NCBI GenBank assembly: GCA_013399695.1
Contig: VXAU01000760.1
Location: 2,213,361 to 2,277,360 of the forward strand
Reading direction: 5' to 3'
Length of the DNA stretch: 64,000 bases
Source: Formicarius rufipectus
Lineage: Eukaryota > Chordata > Aves > Passeriformes > Formicariidae
Part shown: positions 1-14,511 of the stretch, piece after piece
Numbering within the stretch: the first letter of the stretch is position 1
Layout of the letters: every line of letters starts with the position of its first letter
Notes under the pieces: model-generated
Told to the model about the DNA's origin: nothing
The model's input: the letters and a program-made list of their open reading frames with translations, nothing else
Database searches by the model: none
Translations under genes and position numbers: made by a program

Positions 1-2188
1 TAAGCATGCAGTGTGTGATCAGTCCTCCATGAAGGGGCAGTGTTCAGTACTCAATATATCTTCTAAGCACCCCATGCAAGGGAACACTGTCAGGGCTGTC
101 CTGTGTCTCAGGGGACAGGAAATTCATGGTGTCTTCTCACTGAACAAGTTCTTAATCTTGGGAAATCTTTGTAAGATTTTATGATAACTTGAAATGGTCC
201 CTCTTAGGGTGATTTGGTGAGATGTTTTATATCTCAGAATAGGTTGAGCACTTCCTTTCCTCTGAAACAGTGTCTAAGCCTTAGTTGGAGATGAGATAAT
301 AATTGAGGTGATCTTTCCTCACTCCAGCATTCAAAGCAGCTTTCCAAGCCCCTTTTTAAAGTACTGTCTGTAAAGCACTTAAAAGCTCATAAACACAGTG
401 AAGAGTTAAAAATAACTATTGTTTTTCCTTATTGCTTTTTTTCCAGTACCTTGAACTGCATCTTGTAATCTCCTGAATCTCTGATCATAAACCCTTCCCA
501 CAAATGTGCCTTGGACTCTGTTAAAAAGTCTACTGCTTTACCATGATATCCTCACATCTAGCTGTATGTTAGCTCATGCTGATTTCAATATCTTTAACTG
601 AAATTTGCAGCTCATCTTTTAGGCTTCCCAGTAGAATCAAAGGCTTTTTCCTACAAAAATAAATTGTTTCCCAAAAGCTTCCTTCCCTTACTGTGAATTC
701 AATGTCACCATAATGAAACTGATTTATTAATTCATTTCTTTGCTATTTTTTTTTCCAGGTGGTCTGTGTTGCTTAACTTACAGATGCAAGCAGGGTGGAC
801 TTATATCTGGTTTATTCTGTGGGTATGTACCTCTGCAGCTGGGAGAACGAGCAGATGCAGATGTATGGTCCTGAGAAGCTTATGTTCCCTTAGGCCATAC
901 TTTATTTGCAGCATAGGCCTGGACCAAGGTTAGAAACTGGACCTGTAGGTTAGAAACATGGAGTCCTAAGAAAAATGCACATTGCACTGGGAAGAAGGGA
1001 GAAGACATTTCAGGTGAATAGCTCTTTCATCTGCTCTATCTTTATCTAACTACTGCGCAAAAGCCAGGTAAATACACCATCTAATCCTCTCTTGAGAGAG
1101 TTGCACAGAATAAAGATGGGTGTTAGGCTGCAAAGAAAAAGAACAGTGACTAGGATCAATCCAAAAGTATTTACCCACTCTGAACAGCAGAGATAAGAAC
1201 AAAAGTGATAAAGTAACTTAAATCCCACATCAACAACACAATATTAGAAGGGTGATTAAGATTACGGACCTAAGGGAATGTGTACATTGCAATAATGAAA
1301 GTGGAGTACCTAAACTTTAGGCTACCTAGGAAAACTGGCAGGTTTGGCTGATCTGTGCAAGCATTGATGAGGCAAAGAACTGCAGACTGGGAGCCATCAG
1401 TGGTGGGATGCAGTGCAGGTGCCTTGCCTTGCTCTATCAAGGCTGCTCAGCAGGGCTTCCTGGCAGGTGTCAGTTTGCCTGACGGGTAATGGGGCAGTCC
1501 CATGACTGCTATGACCATGTGGCAGCAGCTTTGGAGCCAAGTAAATTTGGAGTTAAATTTTGACTGTTGATTGCAAAATGTGTGCTTTGTCGCCAACAGC
1601 CCTTGAAATAATTGAAGTCCACATATTTGTCTTTTCTCCTAAATTCCACCCCATATATACAGAAACCTTTGCTTTCAATGAACCTGTGTAAATTCCACTG
1701 GCAGTTACTCTTCATCAATTCCAGTGCCAATCACTCTTCTTGAATCCTCTGTATAAAAGTACACATGCTGTATCCTGGTCAGCTCTGTTGATGACTGAAT
1801 ACTGCTGCTTTGTACTTAAATGCTCAGGTATGGCAGTCAAGTGCAATTAGCTAATCCATTAATTAACCTGAGAATTTTTACCTATGGTGACACACTTTAG
1901 CTTTGCTGTTCAAAGAGGGAGCAATAATAAACTGCCTAAATTTCTGAGGAGGCTGGGGCAAAACTTCTGAAAATCTACTTTCCAGCATTTACTATAGCCT
2001 TGAAGGATAAATTGAGGCCAGTTGGCAGTCTTTCCTCCAAAGAGATGACAAAACTGACAATATTTTATAAGCTCCCACTCCGTATTTCTGTTTCTTATTA
2101 CTATTCTTAGAATGCAGAGTTTTTATGGGTGTAATTATACTACTAAAATGTCAACTGCTTGTGCCTTCTCTAAGGAAAATGCTGTCCT

Positions 2189-2200
2189 ACACACACACAC
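2189..2200. repeat. (AC)6 microsatellite
   Basis: Twelve bases of uninterrupted AC dinucleotide followed by a degraded continuation. Short and probably of little consequence. Confidence 0.8.
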
Positions 2201-2995
2201 TCACTAGCAACTCTTCGGATCCCAATGATGTGCTGGTGGGTAGATGTGACCCACAGTGAGCAAACACTTCCAAATCTATCTAAATTAAGGAGAGCAGACT
2301 AAAAAGATGATGCAAGAAGGATGACACACTCTCCTTTCTCCCCTGACTGGCCAGGTTTAAGTAAACTCTCAGTGTCAGTGTAAGGCCCAATAGCACATTC
2401 CCTGAATACCCTGTCACGTCCTGTCCTGGAAAGATTAGAGGTCTCTTGTGCTATGGAGCATGTGTACGTGTCAGGCCCAATACTGGGGTTTGTGCTTTCC
2501 ACTGTTCTGGATGAAATTATGCAAGCAAATTTCTTGTTCCTTGCAGCACTTCCAAAATCTGATGCAAAATAACTTCCCAGTATCATCAAAAAGCTAGGTT
2601 GTGCTTGCAGTTCTTAGGATTGTCTCAAACAAGCCTTGACATTTGGTGTCTCTAACCTAAATGGAATCAGGTCCTGAATTAGTGTCAACTTGTAGTCACC
2701 TACTCTTCAGTCCCTGATTTACATTTGGCTGTTAAAAATTAAAGATTTTTCTGCAGACCCATCAACTAAAAGGGTCATTAAATGATGCCAGAAAAATACC
2801 TTAGTGTGAGCCTGAGGTGTTTCATCTATTTTGGTAGGCTTATGACTGAAGCCATGATTTACAGCCCTGTTTGTGACACGGGTTCAGCTCTGGTTTTTCT
2901 GTTTGTTATGTAGCTCCCTGTTCTTACCATGTCTGCAGAAGGTGTCCCTCATTTGAGTAGGTGGAAACCCACGTGAACAAATGCCATGTAGTGAT

Positions 2996-3010
2996 GTAAT
3001 GTAATGTAAT
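2996..3010. repeat. (GTAAT)3 short tandem repeat
   Basis: Three perfect copies of a 5-bp unit, preceded by a degenerate copy. Confidence 0.8.
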
Positions 3011-3663
3011 AAAGTTATCATCTTCATAAGCCTGGAAGATGATTTGAATTGAGAAGATGGATGCAGATGAATGTGAGAGACATTTTTCAAAACACAGGGA
3101 AGTAAGTGCAAAGTCTCAGGAGCAAAGAGCCTGAAATGTAAGCTGGTCACTGATTACAGAGAGGCTGCAAGAATGCCCCAGCAAGGGGTCAGGGAACAGC
3201 CTATTAAGGACAGTATCTGTATCTCTTGAGAGCATTAGCATTTTCTTCTTGAAACAATCTTATTTCCTTGAAAGCATGAATTATGAAAAATAACAATTTC
3301 TTCTACTGGACGTGGTTACAGAATGGTTACATACTTAACGATCTGCCTGCTCATGTCACTGGCTGGTTTGGAGAGGGATGGAGGACAAGTGTGCAGCCAT
3401 TTGTTGTGCAAAAGTGGGAGCCAGGCTGTGTTGTGCCTGTCTGCTGTTTCAGCAGCCATCCTACCCTCCCAAGCCTGGCGCTGGTTTACATCTTGCCTTC
3501 TTTGTGGTTCCTGCTGTACACATGCCCTGTGTCAGGCGCAGAACAAAGCATCTGCTAGGAGAGAAACATCGAGAAAGAACAGCATTTTGAAACTCTGTGC
3601 TGTTAAGAACTGTTCAGCTGCTGTCTAGAAAGGTGCAGAGGGACTCTGTCCTTTAGGATGGAA

Positions 3664-3699
3664 AGCACAAGGCAGCACAAGGCAACTCAAAGCACAAGG
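3664..3699. repeat. 10-bp tandem repeat AGCACAAGGC
   Basis: Two perfect adjacent copies (3664-3673 and 3674-3683), then a third 9-bp copy at 3691-3699 after a short spacer. Confidence 0.8.
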
Positions 3700-3730
3700 A
3701 CAGCCTGGAGAGAAGAAATATTGTCTTTCA

Positions 3731-3774
3731 TTGACGTTTCTGGGTGAGTCATTCCCCCTCAGTCTGACTCAGCA
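3731..3774. promoter_or_regulatory. AP-1 / half-CRE motif cluster (candidate distal element)
   Basis: Within 44 bp there is a TTGACGT half-CRE (3731-3737), TGAGTCA (3745-3751) and TGACTCAGCA (3765-3774). The last matches an AP-1 core extended towards a Maf/antioxidant-response half site. The motifs are seen directly; enhancer function is inference. The cluster lies about 25 kb beyond the 3' end of SCG2, a gene known to respond to AP-1 and CREB in mammals. It could equally be a chance cluster. Confidence 0.25.
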
Positions 3775-4381
3775 CTGAGCGCTGCCGCACTCCCCAGAAC
3801 ATCTCCCAGCTGGCACCAGCTGCTGCCCAAGACAGAACATGCTTGGTCTGCAGGGCACCCTGATGGCTCAGTGTGGTGACTTTAGCCAGGCAGCTGTGCT
3901 GGGGAGCAGGAGCAGTGGGTCTGACCCTGACCTCCTTCTGCATCCGAGCACCTGGCAAAGTCTTGCTGACATCTGGCTGAAGCAAGTGTGTAAGTACCGT
4001 GGTGTCTCATGGCCTGCATTCCTAAGGAAGAGTGGAAACAGATTTCTGAAACCTTCTGTCACAGAATCAAAGCCTAATTCAAGCCATCACCTGGCTTTTC
4101 TAGAATTTACTTGAATAGCTTAACAGCAAAATGGCTAGATGAGACAGGAAAATCTTTTTGTGATGCATAAACATGATGGCTGCTCATTCCAAGTACCAAT
4201 CTAGATGTTTCCAATTTGCTGAGAGAGGATTTGCACCGTGCTGCAAACCCCTGTTCATGGAAGCTGTGCTGGCTGCCCATCTCCCTTACAGCAGGAGAGG
4301 CTCTGGGGCTTCAGCAGTGCTGTTGCCATGGCTTTGCCCCGGTGCAAGTGAGATCAGAAGCTGGCTCCCTGCCACTGTATA

Positions 4382-4425
4382 TGTTTGTTTTTTTTTGTTT
4401 TTTTTGTTAGTTTGTTTGTTTGTGA
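4382..4425. repeat. T-rich / (TTTG)n low-complexity tract
   Basis: Runs of T broken by single G and ending in TTTG units. Simple sequence of a kind often left by decayed poly(A)/poly(T) tails. Confidence 0.8.
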
Positions 4426-4791
4426 GAACTGAACTGAATTATGCTAGTCACTGTTTACTTGGAGTTTTTTCTCCAGCAAGATTAACAATAGCACTACTCA
4501 CAAAATCCTCACCTTGAGAAAGATGTGATATTGATGTTTCCTTTAAAAGGGAAAACTAAAAGAACTGAAATAAATTAGAGAACCAAGCAGACCCTAAATT
4601 TGAACACTGTGTCTCAGGGTGTGTTTTCAATGCTTTTGTCATAAGTGGCATGTTTAATAACTTCTGTTAGCATTTAGGTAAACAGAGGGCTGGGAGGCAG
4701 GAGGACCAGGATCAGCAATCCAGGTCTGCCAGACTGATTCTGGATTGATAGGGGTAAACGGCTGAATCTTTTGATGGTGATGCTCCCCTTG

Positions 4792-4850
4792 GAAACAAAA
4801 ACCAAAAAATAAACAAACAAAAAAAACCCCAAACCCAAAGCAAAGCAACA
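4792..4850. repeat. A-rich low-complexity tract
   Basis: A-rich stretch with AAAC and AAACCC-like units. No attached mobile element was recognised. Confidence 0.75.
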
Positions 4851-7800
4851 ACTGTATATAACTTTTATGTTTTGGCTCTTTAGATATCAGTGATGCTCTG
4901 GTATGGCTCTGCAACATCCCTCTGTCCCAAGGCAACAGTCTGTCTGATTTTTAAAGTGTATGAGTGAAGCTAGGTGATGTAGGTGTAGGTAGAGTGGCGA
5001 GGACACAGATTTGGTGTGCAAAAAGGTTTTTCATATCACTTTGTCCTGTGTGTCTGGGAATAGTTTTTTAGAACATTAATTTTTCTTTCCATTATGGTTT
5101 GTATAGCATTTATATATTGAATGCAGCTACATATCTTGTGTGCACAACATTCAGAACTTTTGTGCTCTGAACTAAGTAATTGAGCTATCTCAACAAAAGC
5201 TACTTCTTTTGAAATGTTTCTGACAAAGTTAAAATTCCAATACATTCATAAATGTTGTATCTCTAGCATTCTTTATGTGAGGATGTGTCTTCCTGTAAGA
5301 GAGTTATTTTTTATTTTCACTATCCTTTTGTGGAGGCTTAAATTTTCTTGAGTTATTCAATAAAACCCACAAAATTGCTCTTTACGCAATTACTCAGAGA
5401 GAGTGTTCCATTATGTGACAGTGACACAGCCACATAATATCCCTTTCAGCTACAACTTTCTGTTACTTTTCCCCACTAAGTGTCTGAGAAGGTAAGGCAA
5501 GTTTAAAATATTCCGATAGCCTTCTGCTGGCCTGGATGCTGCTGGTGCCAAGGGAGAGAGTCTGGAGATTTCTGCATGATCCAGAGAGGCCATTTGTTAA
5601 GATAAATAATGTGGATGTGCCTTGTTGCCTTAACCAAGGTTCTCTGACTTGGCTTGCTTTCATAATTTCAGATCATCTGATTTCTATCCTGAGCAGTGAC
5701 TTTCTGCTGGGTGATTTTTCCAACAGTCTGATACGGAAAAGGTGTGATGACAATGCCAAGCATTTGAGACAAGCTTTTGCATAAGGCCTGGGAAGATTTT
5801 GAAGAACACTTAAAGGTTGAGGATCTCACGTTTGGAGTCTGGTCCATATGAGTCCTGTATCCTTGATGGATCTAACTCTTTGGTCTCTCTGTGTCTCAGT
5901 TTCTAGTCTACAAAAGGAAGAAAAACCTACATTTCTCCATTACAGTGAGGCACTATGAGCATAAAATATTAAAAATCTGAAGCACTCCAATACTATGGTA
6001 ATGTGGACTATATAACAAGGATGGGCAGATAGTCAAGAAAGCTTGTTACATGTTTCAATTTAGATTTTGGAATCTAATGAGATTGAGACAAGTCCTTGGT
6101 GGTATAAATCAGAAGTTTCATTGAGTCATTGAGAATCAGGCTGGTTGAAAATTTTCCAGATATTTCTATGATTAGAGCTTGCTAGACTTACAGATGCATG
6201 AGAAGACTTTCCTGTGTGATCCTGTGAATGGTGCTACAGCAGTCATAGGACTTCAGAACTGGTCTCCTTCTGGATTCCAGCGAGACCCTCCAATATATGC
6301 ACCTGCTATGCCTGGTCAATAAGAGCTCATAGATTTACTAAGTCTTGAAAAACCCACAGGAAGGAAAAAAAAGATTGAATATGTACCTACTTCTGAAAAT
6401 ATGTTATTTTAAGATACATCAAAGTTTTCTTGATGAAAGATTATGTTTTTATTTTTTATGTTTTCAGGCTGAATCCTTTCAGACTAAGATCCATTAAAGG
6501 ACTTGTTGTGTCAATCTGGCTCAATTAATAATTTAATGATAAACGGTCAAACAAAGCAAGGAAACATGAAAAACTTCAGGTGCAGGTCCTCCAGCAGAGC
6601 TTTTTGAAGTCAGACTCAATTTTGAAGTGTTCTTTAGGTTTTACTTTCACCTTCCAGCAAGCCTCCTGGCTAGCCAGGAAGATTTTCTATCTCAGAGCTG
6701 CCTGTAGCATGGTGAAGGAGGACTGGTAGGTCAGTGCCAAGGGGATCTGCTCTTTTTTATTGCTCTGGAAAGGCTGGAGAAGAGCTGTGCTGGTGTTTCA
6801 GCTCTTAAGTAGAGCTCCAGAGCATTTTGAAGTTTTTCTTATCTTAATACAGTTTCTGAAAATAATACAATATGAAAATTTGTTCTTCCTGATGTACTTA
6901 ATGGATCCATTTAATTTTAAGAGAGTTTTGGTCTTTGATGATTCCAAAGCAAACTGTTCAGTTTAACTGCCTGATCAATCATTGCTTATAATACAGAGGC
7001 TTGGGGCTGTTTCTACCACCTCTCTTCCTGCAAACCTGTGCCCTTGCAGCATGTTACAGAAGCTGATGGATTTTACTGAATGTGCTGAGCAGCAGCAGAC
7101 TGGATTGAGCTAGTATGGAGCAAGTAGTTCTTGCAGAGAGAACAGACTTCTCTCCAGGCTCATCTACTGGTGTCATGGCACTCTTCAGAAAGAGTGAAGG
7201 ATGGGCATGTAGAGGGCAGGAAGAAGTCAAGCAGACTGCAGTGTACAATTTTTGTTTAGTAGTGTGATTAGTGCATACAAGGGACACTGCAAGCACCACC
7301 CTGCACGAGATGTGCTCCAGTCATTGTGCAGCCCCATCAGTGTCACCCTGAATCAAACTGTGGTTTCCATCTCTCCTTTCCAAAGGCTTTAAATTGAGAG
7401 ATAAGTAGGGGTAAACAGCTGCGTCCATGAACCCCATTTGCTTTCTACTTACTTTCTGCTACTCGAGTTTCCACTGGAATCCTAGTTAAACTGTTTATTT
7501 GGTGCTCAGCCTGTGGAGAAAGTGTGAACCACATGTATGGAAGCTGTAGTTTCCTGTGAATTTTCTCAGCCCTCCAAATGGAAATCAGTACTTGAAGCCA
7601 GTTGAGAAACTTAATTTGGTTTCATAATTTTGGCAGAAAATGTGTTAAGAGAGCCAAGGTCATCTTACTTTGTGATTAAAAAGTGTGTGAGGCCTGAAGA
7701 GACAGTGGGGGATCTCTCCTGTGCTGCATGGAGACTTTCAGCCATCTGCTTGCAAAAGTTTGTCCTCTGCAGTTCTCCACCAGGGCACCTGAAAGACGAA

Positions 7801-10230
7801 GAGGAAAGGAGAAAAATGCACCTTGGTCCCCTTCTCCTGTGAAGATACAGCTCCTTATGGCTGCCATACTGAAGCAGAAATGCCATTGCAAATACCCCGG
7901 GTGCCTGTAAGCTCAGAGAACTTAGTAGTGATGGAGCTGGAAACAAAGAAGATAAAAGGAAAAGTTAGAACTCACAGAGGGGGAGATTTTGCCCTGATAA
8001 TTTATATGCAAACCAGGGATTATTCCGTCATTGAACCAAAAATAAAAAGAATAAAGTTGTAATGTGTTTTTTCTCTATCAGAATTAAAGTGGTAGAAATT
8101 ATTTCCAAATGCACTTATAAAGAATTACACCTTTTTTTTATGTTTCTTGGTGAAAAAACAAAACAAAACCACAAACCAAACCCGAACATTTTCAGGAGGT
8201 TGTGATCAGAATAAAGCTCTCAGGGTAGGCGTTCTGCTGGATCATATTTCCACGTGTTTTTCATTCTGTAGATAAGGCGGGTCTTTGGAGTTTTCCTGCT
8301 TGCAGAAAATGAAGCTCTCTGCTGTCTGTCCTTCGTGCTGCCTTTGCGTGGCTCCCTGCAAGGGTGAGTGCTGGCATTGGCACACGTGGCTCTGCAGGGC
8401 TCCTTTCCTCTGCAGAAACAAATGTCTGCTGGGATTACCTGCCCTGCACGTGGAGACCCAGCGAGTAAACCTGACTTGAAGGCAGTTCCATTTTCTTGAA
8501 TTCCTTGCACTTGAATGAAACTACCTGAGCATGTGCCAGTAACCAGTTCCTGGGAATTAGGCAGTGCCCAGTCTTGACACCTTATCGTTATTTAGGTGGT
8601 GGCTTGCTTCTTAGGAACAATGTTTGCTTTTGATTTTGTGTTAAGAATATTCTAAGTACTGAAACTTCATCTCTTTGACTGTGAAAGCTACTTTACAGTT
8701 AACCTTTAGCATGTTTGATTTTTCCATGAACTTTTTATCTGTAATTACTGATAGCTCTGAATATACTGATGCATGTGTAATAAAAGCCATTAGAGTCCTT
8801 TATTTAATTCACTAAGCATTTATTTGAAAATTTTGATTTCTGTCTTTATATTATGAGAAACAGACTTTATAAATAGCAGCCTTTGATACAATCAAGTTTT
8901 CAAATGTCTTCAAGATCAAACAAACCAAATAAATAAATCAAGCCTGTAGTTCCCCACTTGGGTGTTGAATGAATGTGCTAAATGTAAACCCTCTCAGGAC
9001 CAGAGTTTTGGTCAGAGGCATAAACAAATGCTTCCGCATCTAAGAACAGAATTGTTTGTCACTGGATAAAAGTTAGAAAACATTAAAACATGAAAGCAAA
9101 CTAACAAACAAAAAATAACATAAAAGTGTTTTCCTGTATATGTAATAAAAGTTCTGCAGATTGTAACCCATAATGATAAAAGTATTTGCTCCCACTGCAT
9201 GGGATTAGCAGGATCAATTGCTTATTCCCTACAAGCCAGGCTTGTGAATTCAGGTCAGCTGCCTGCAGTTAATTGTGTCCTGTGCTGACAGGTGAGTAGG
9301 GGAGAGGGGTTTTGAGAAGCAGACCACCCAGGCTCTCCCCAGAGATGATTGTCCCACAGGCAACAGAGCAGATAATGAAAAACCTGGTAGGGGGGATTGG
9401 AAGTGAGAGCAGTGCAGGTTTACCAGTGAGTCATGGTGTAATGCTGGTAGCAGCAGGGTGCTTGTGTGGTGTATTTGTGACAGGATGAGTCAGAGAATGG
9501 AAGGATAAAGGTACAGGTTCTTGAGACTGGAAGGGGTCGTTAGTGCCTGTATCAATACTTGAGTCTTGTTCTTGTGCTGGCTGTTTAGAGAGGATGCAAA
9601 TGGAGAAGCTTTTTGTTGGGACATTTGGCCTCCAGGGTGGCAGGACACAAGCAGGCAGTACAAGGGAAGTGGGTATCACTGGCTTTAGTTTGACTCTGGA
9701 CCTGTGCTGAGATGTTTGTCCTTGGTGAGACATTTCCACTTCAGACCTGCTTTGCAGCACAGACAGAGCTGACTTGCCTCTGTCTCCAGAGCAGCAGCTA
9801 TTTTCCTGAAAGAAGTGGAAAATTCAGAGAAACACACATTCTGCTTTTATCTGCCTGCCAAAATAAAGCTATTGGGAACAGAAAGGCACAGGCCTGGAGG
9901 AAGGATGATACAGAAGCAGTAATAATAGTGTCCCTGATCCTTCACCACTTCTTTTACAATGTGGATGCTGCTTGCTTAGGAGTCTGAAGTGCCAGCTTTT
10001 CTTGCTTGCATTTCTGTGTGCCATCTGCCTGTGATGGTGCAGGGCTAAGGAACTGACCCTTTACTCATGCGGCTACTGATTTACTCTTTACAAAATCTCT
10101 CCCATCAGAGAGGAAAATACTGATTTTTCTAATCAGTAAAAGAAATAGCAGTTAAGATAGAGCAGAAATGGATGGCAGGAATAATGCCAGAGTATCTGAG
10201 CATCACTCAGAGAGCAGTACTGCCCCTAGG

Positions 10231-10263
10231 CTTAGATACACCAGAGATACACTTAGATACACT
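10231..10263. repeat. 21-bp partial tandem duplication
   Basis: CTTAGATACAC occurs at 10231-10241 and again at 10252-10262, giving a 21-bp period for about 1.6 copies. Confidence 0.7.
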
Positions 10264-13200
10264 ACCAGCTGGCCAGTGAGGATCACAAACGACGGTGCAT
10301 GATGGGATTGTGCTCAGGGTATTCTTTCTCCATGAAGATCAGGGTGCTGTTTTCAGTACCCTGAGCCATTCTACTTGTTTCTCTCTCACTTTGGCAGGGT
10401 GGTTCAGGAGCCCGCATTTTGATGCTCCAGCTCTAAATCCCATCCTCACTTTCCTCTTGGATTCCTTTGTCAGTCCCTGTGCCCATGGCCACAAACATCA
10501 GAAATCATCCTTGGCACACCTGTGCTGTCCAGGTTTCCCTTGGGTGAGCTGGGTCACAGACCAGACCAAGAGAACTTAATTAGAAGGTAATTTTTAAGTG
10601 GTCCCAAACAGTTTTCCAATGCTGTTGTTTCCCTCCTTCTCCACGTCTTGATTCTGCTGGAAAAGGTACTTTGGGGAGGCAAGGTACAAGGTGTGGTGCC
10701 ATGCAGAATGTCCAGGGATGCCTCATGAATGTCCCTGTCTGGAGCTGCTGCTGCTCTGCCTCACTGTTGCTAAGGAAGGTTTCTATGCAAAGGCCAACTA
10801 AGAAAGTGAGAATTAGAGAGAGTTAATGTTCAAAACAGATGAACTTGATATTGTCAGCAGCTGGCTTCTACAGAGGAAATAATCTGCTGGAAAGGAACAC
10901 TGACTATCGTGGATGCTGTTCAGAGTGGGAGGCGTAGCTGACGTGTTTGTCACATTGTAATGCAAACTGCTAAATTAAATGTTGGTTGTGAGATACTCTC
11001 ATTATAGGTGTGCTTTGGTAGAATGATGAGCTCCAAACTTCAGTCACAGCTCAAAAACTCTTGCTGTCCTGTAGGCATGTCTCCATCAGCTGGAGTAGGG
11101 AGTGGGGAGGTAACTGTGACTTGAAAGTCTGAGTAAAAATAAAGTGGTCAAAATGGACCTCTGACTACATACAAGGTACCCAAAATCCTGGCATCCTGAG
11201 ACCTGCCAATACCTAAGACCTGTAGAGCATCTTCCTTGGCAGCCTAGAATGGTCCCACAGTGGAGCTGGTCTATTTTCTGTGTGTGCTGCAGAAACCCAG
11301 ACGTACTTGTATCTCATCCCCAGTGCTCTGCGGTACTGGTGGTACCATCAGTGATGCTTTTGGGCATACCACTGGTGTTTGGAACACTCTCCACAGGAGA
11401 GTGACTCTCCCATACTTGCACAGGTTTGAACACTGAGTATCTCCTCTCAAGAAAGCATTTCACCCTTGTTCCAGGTGGAGGTAATGTGGGAGACACAGAG
11501 CATGAGAGACCATGTTCTGTCCATAAGTCACCAGGTAAAGATAACAGAAAACAGAAGGACACATGTCTCTCTAGGTGGTGACTATGTTCACCTGGCATCT
11601 GATGATCTGAGGACAGACCTGTCTAATGCATTTGTAATCCAGTGCAAGGACATAATGCTTGGTTGATTGATGAATAGGATCATTTGAAGTGGCTGCCTGG
11701 GACAGCAGGGGACCAGCCTCAGTGCAGAGGGATCTTCCAGTGCTACAGCCAGCATTGCATGAGACCTCAGGCCCCGGAAAGCATGATGTACCCCACCAGC
11801 AGCAGTATGCTGGATTGAGGTCCAGCAGAGTGTCTGTTCATCAGATATTCTGTTGTGTATGGAAAATGGGCAGAGCTGGGTACATTAGAAACAGGCTTTC
11901 ATATGGCCGGATGGCCCTTGCAGGTGGGGGATAACCCTGAGTAAATGGACCATTGCTCACTGGACATCATCTCACCGGAGTGGGGCTTCCGAGATCAAGG
12001 ACAGCTTCTTCACAGGAGGTATGTGAAATCTTGTGCTACTGAAACCAATTTTTCTCCTTCCCTTATTTCTCAGTGCTGTTGGTCTCCCACCTTTAACAAG
12101 CTTTACATTTGCCAGTGGGGAAAAAGGTATTAAAAAAAATGGTACCTGCCATGTCCTGTGCTTGCTCTGCTTACCTGTAGCTTGCCTCTAGCCTGCCTGC
12201 TCTTCCAGAAAATTTGTGCTAAGCTGCCTAAAGTTCTTCTCCTTGTGTGGTACTGCTCTGATTTGCTTTCCTTCTGCTATCCTATGGATGATGCTTGTAA
12301 TTCACTTATGGCGTTAACCCAGCCAGAGGCTGTTCCACTCCTCACTCATGGAGGCAGAGTCAAAAGATGAAACTCTTGAGGTTAAATGAGTGACCTGGCA
12401 GTTCTGCTAAGCATTTCTGCCTTACTTGTGGTGCACAGATGGTGGTTGGCCTTTATGCAGCTGAATAGAAGAAAGTAGTTAGAGAAAAAGGCTGCATTAA
12501 GGCCTGCTGCTATTTTTGGTCTGTGGGATGAGCAAAATACTGGCTTGGCCACTCTGCCTGCCCTCCACCCCTCCCCTGCTGGGGGATGGAGATAGGCAGT
12601 GGCAAGCAGAGCCACAGGGCTTTTTCCCACTCCACATTGGTGCCTGCAAGTCCAACACACTCTCTGTGATAAGAAATAACCCTGTAATTGAGCACCCTGT
12701 CCCCCTCCACTACACAGGTGTCTCTGCCTTGTGATGCCAGATTGCATCTTTGGGCTTGGAAGGCTGAATCTCTCCAGTGGCTGACCCCAGGGATCTCACC
12801 TCCTTACTGCAGACCCAGCTCAGATCTCACACTGCTGTGCTGAAGAACCCTCTCCTCCTCACCAGCTTTCAGCTGGCTCTCCCCCGTGAGGTTTGTAGTG
12901 TCTGTGGTGAGCAGATGGCCAGAGGCTGTTTCTGCCTAGTGCCCAGGGATCTTCCATGCTCCCTGACCTCACAGGGGGGAAATGCTGGACCAGCACAAAC
13001 AGGGACAAAAAATGTACCCTATTCTACTCTTACTGAGATTTATGGCTACATATGCCACAACTTTCACACTGGCTTTAGCACTCTAAGAGTTTTTTGCACT
13101 TTAATTTGAAAGCTAAATACAATTTAAAGGAAAACTAGCTGGCTTTAGGCAAATTTTCCCATATCCTGTTACTGCCCAGAGGCTTTCTTTCACCACTTCT

Positions 13201-14490
13201 TGCACTGCTGCAGAAATAACAACACAGACATGAGCATGGTTTCAGGGACACAGGCCAAGGGCTTCCTTTTTGCTGTGGGGACAGAGAAGAGCTGTCATGC
13301 TCATCTTGAATTGCTTCAAAATAAGTTACCTTGCTGCAAGATAAGTAAATCTTTGCTTAGAGGAAATAATATTCTCCAAGTGGCAAAAGACTTCCTTAAA
13401 ATGCCCACCCTACTAATTTCTCATGCTCTGGGATGCTCAGACCTGGAAGGGGCTTAAATCAAATCCTACTTGAAAAGATTGTTAGTGGGAAGCACTTTGC
13501 AGCCTGTTGGGTTTAAGAGGTGCAATAAAGTATTATAATATCGTGCTGATACTATGAACTGTTCCCTGGGATGAAGATAGATACTGCATTCATGATCTGG
13601 GCTCTAGTCATTCTGACAGCATCTTACCCAGAGAAGTTTACCACAACTAAGTGGTATGATTTCTTAATAGGCATTACTCATAATTTCAAGATGCAGTCTA
13701 AAGACATTACAGACTGCTGCCAGAATTGTAATGTATGATCTGCAGAGGTTTACTCCCCATTAGATATTACTGTAGAAATGACCTAGACCCCGTCCCTCGG
13801 TTAAACAATGCTCTAAATGTCATCACCATTTACAGTATTGGCAGAGCACTCAGTAGCAATGACAGCTCTGACAGCCCACGAGTCTCTACAAGCAGAAGTG
13901 CACATGAACACTTTGCTGTAAAATTGGCTCATTATCTCCAGCAGCAAATTCCTTGTGTGCTCAAGCTGCGAATGGACTTTGCATAGACTGTAATGAAATC
14001 TCTTTCCTAAACACTCTCCTAAGTATTTTAACACTGATTCTATCTCCTCCCCAAAGGTAGGTGCCGGCAGAGACACTGGAGGAGAGCTGCAGAGTGGGAT
14101 GGGTTCATGGCCACTCTTGTGCCCATAGGTATAATGGGAATGTGACAGGGAAAAGTGCACAGTGTTGCCACTGCAAAGCAGGCCCACGGTCCATCTGGTC
14201 AAAGGGATCTTCAGCAAACAGGGCACCCCAGGCACCTTCTAGCAGACCTGGACAGCCTTGCTCTCAGCTTGTTCAAATCTTTCTATGTCCTTACCCTGGA
14301 TGCCCATTCACAGCACTGAGTTCTTTGGTCTAATTATGTGTCAGTTGAAACAGTCCTTTCTTCCATCAGCTCTGTGTTTACTGCTTTTAATGTCAGTGAT
14401 TGCTCATGTGCTCTGAGATGGGAAGGACAGGAGCTCCCATTCTGCCTTCTCCCTGTTCTTCCTGACCTGATGTGCTTTGGGCTTGTTCTT

Positions 14491-14511
14491 TCTTTCTTTT
14501 TTTTTTTTTTT
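14491..14511. repeat. poly(T) tract
   Basis: TTTC units running into fifteen consecutive T (14497-14511). It could be a minus-strand poly(A) remnant of a retrocopy, but no parent sequence was recognised next to it. Confidence 0.8.
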
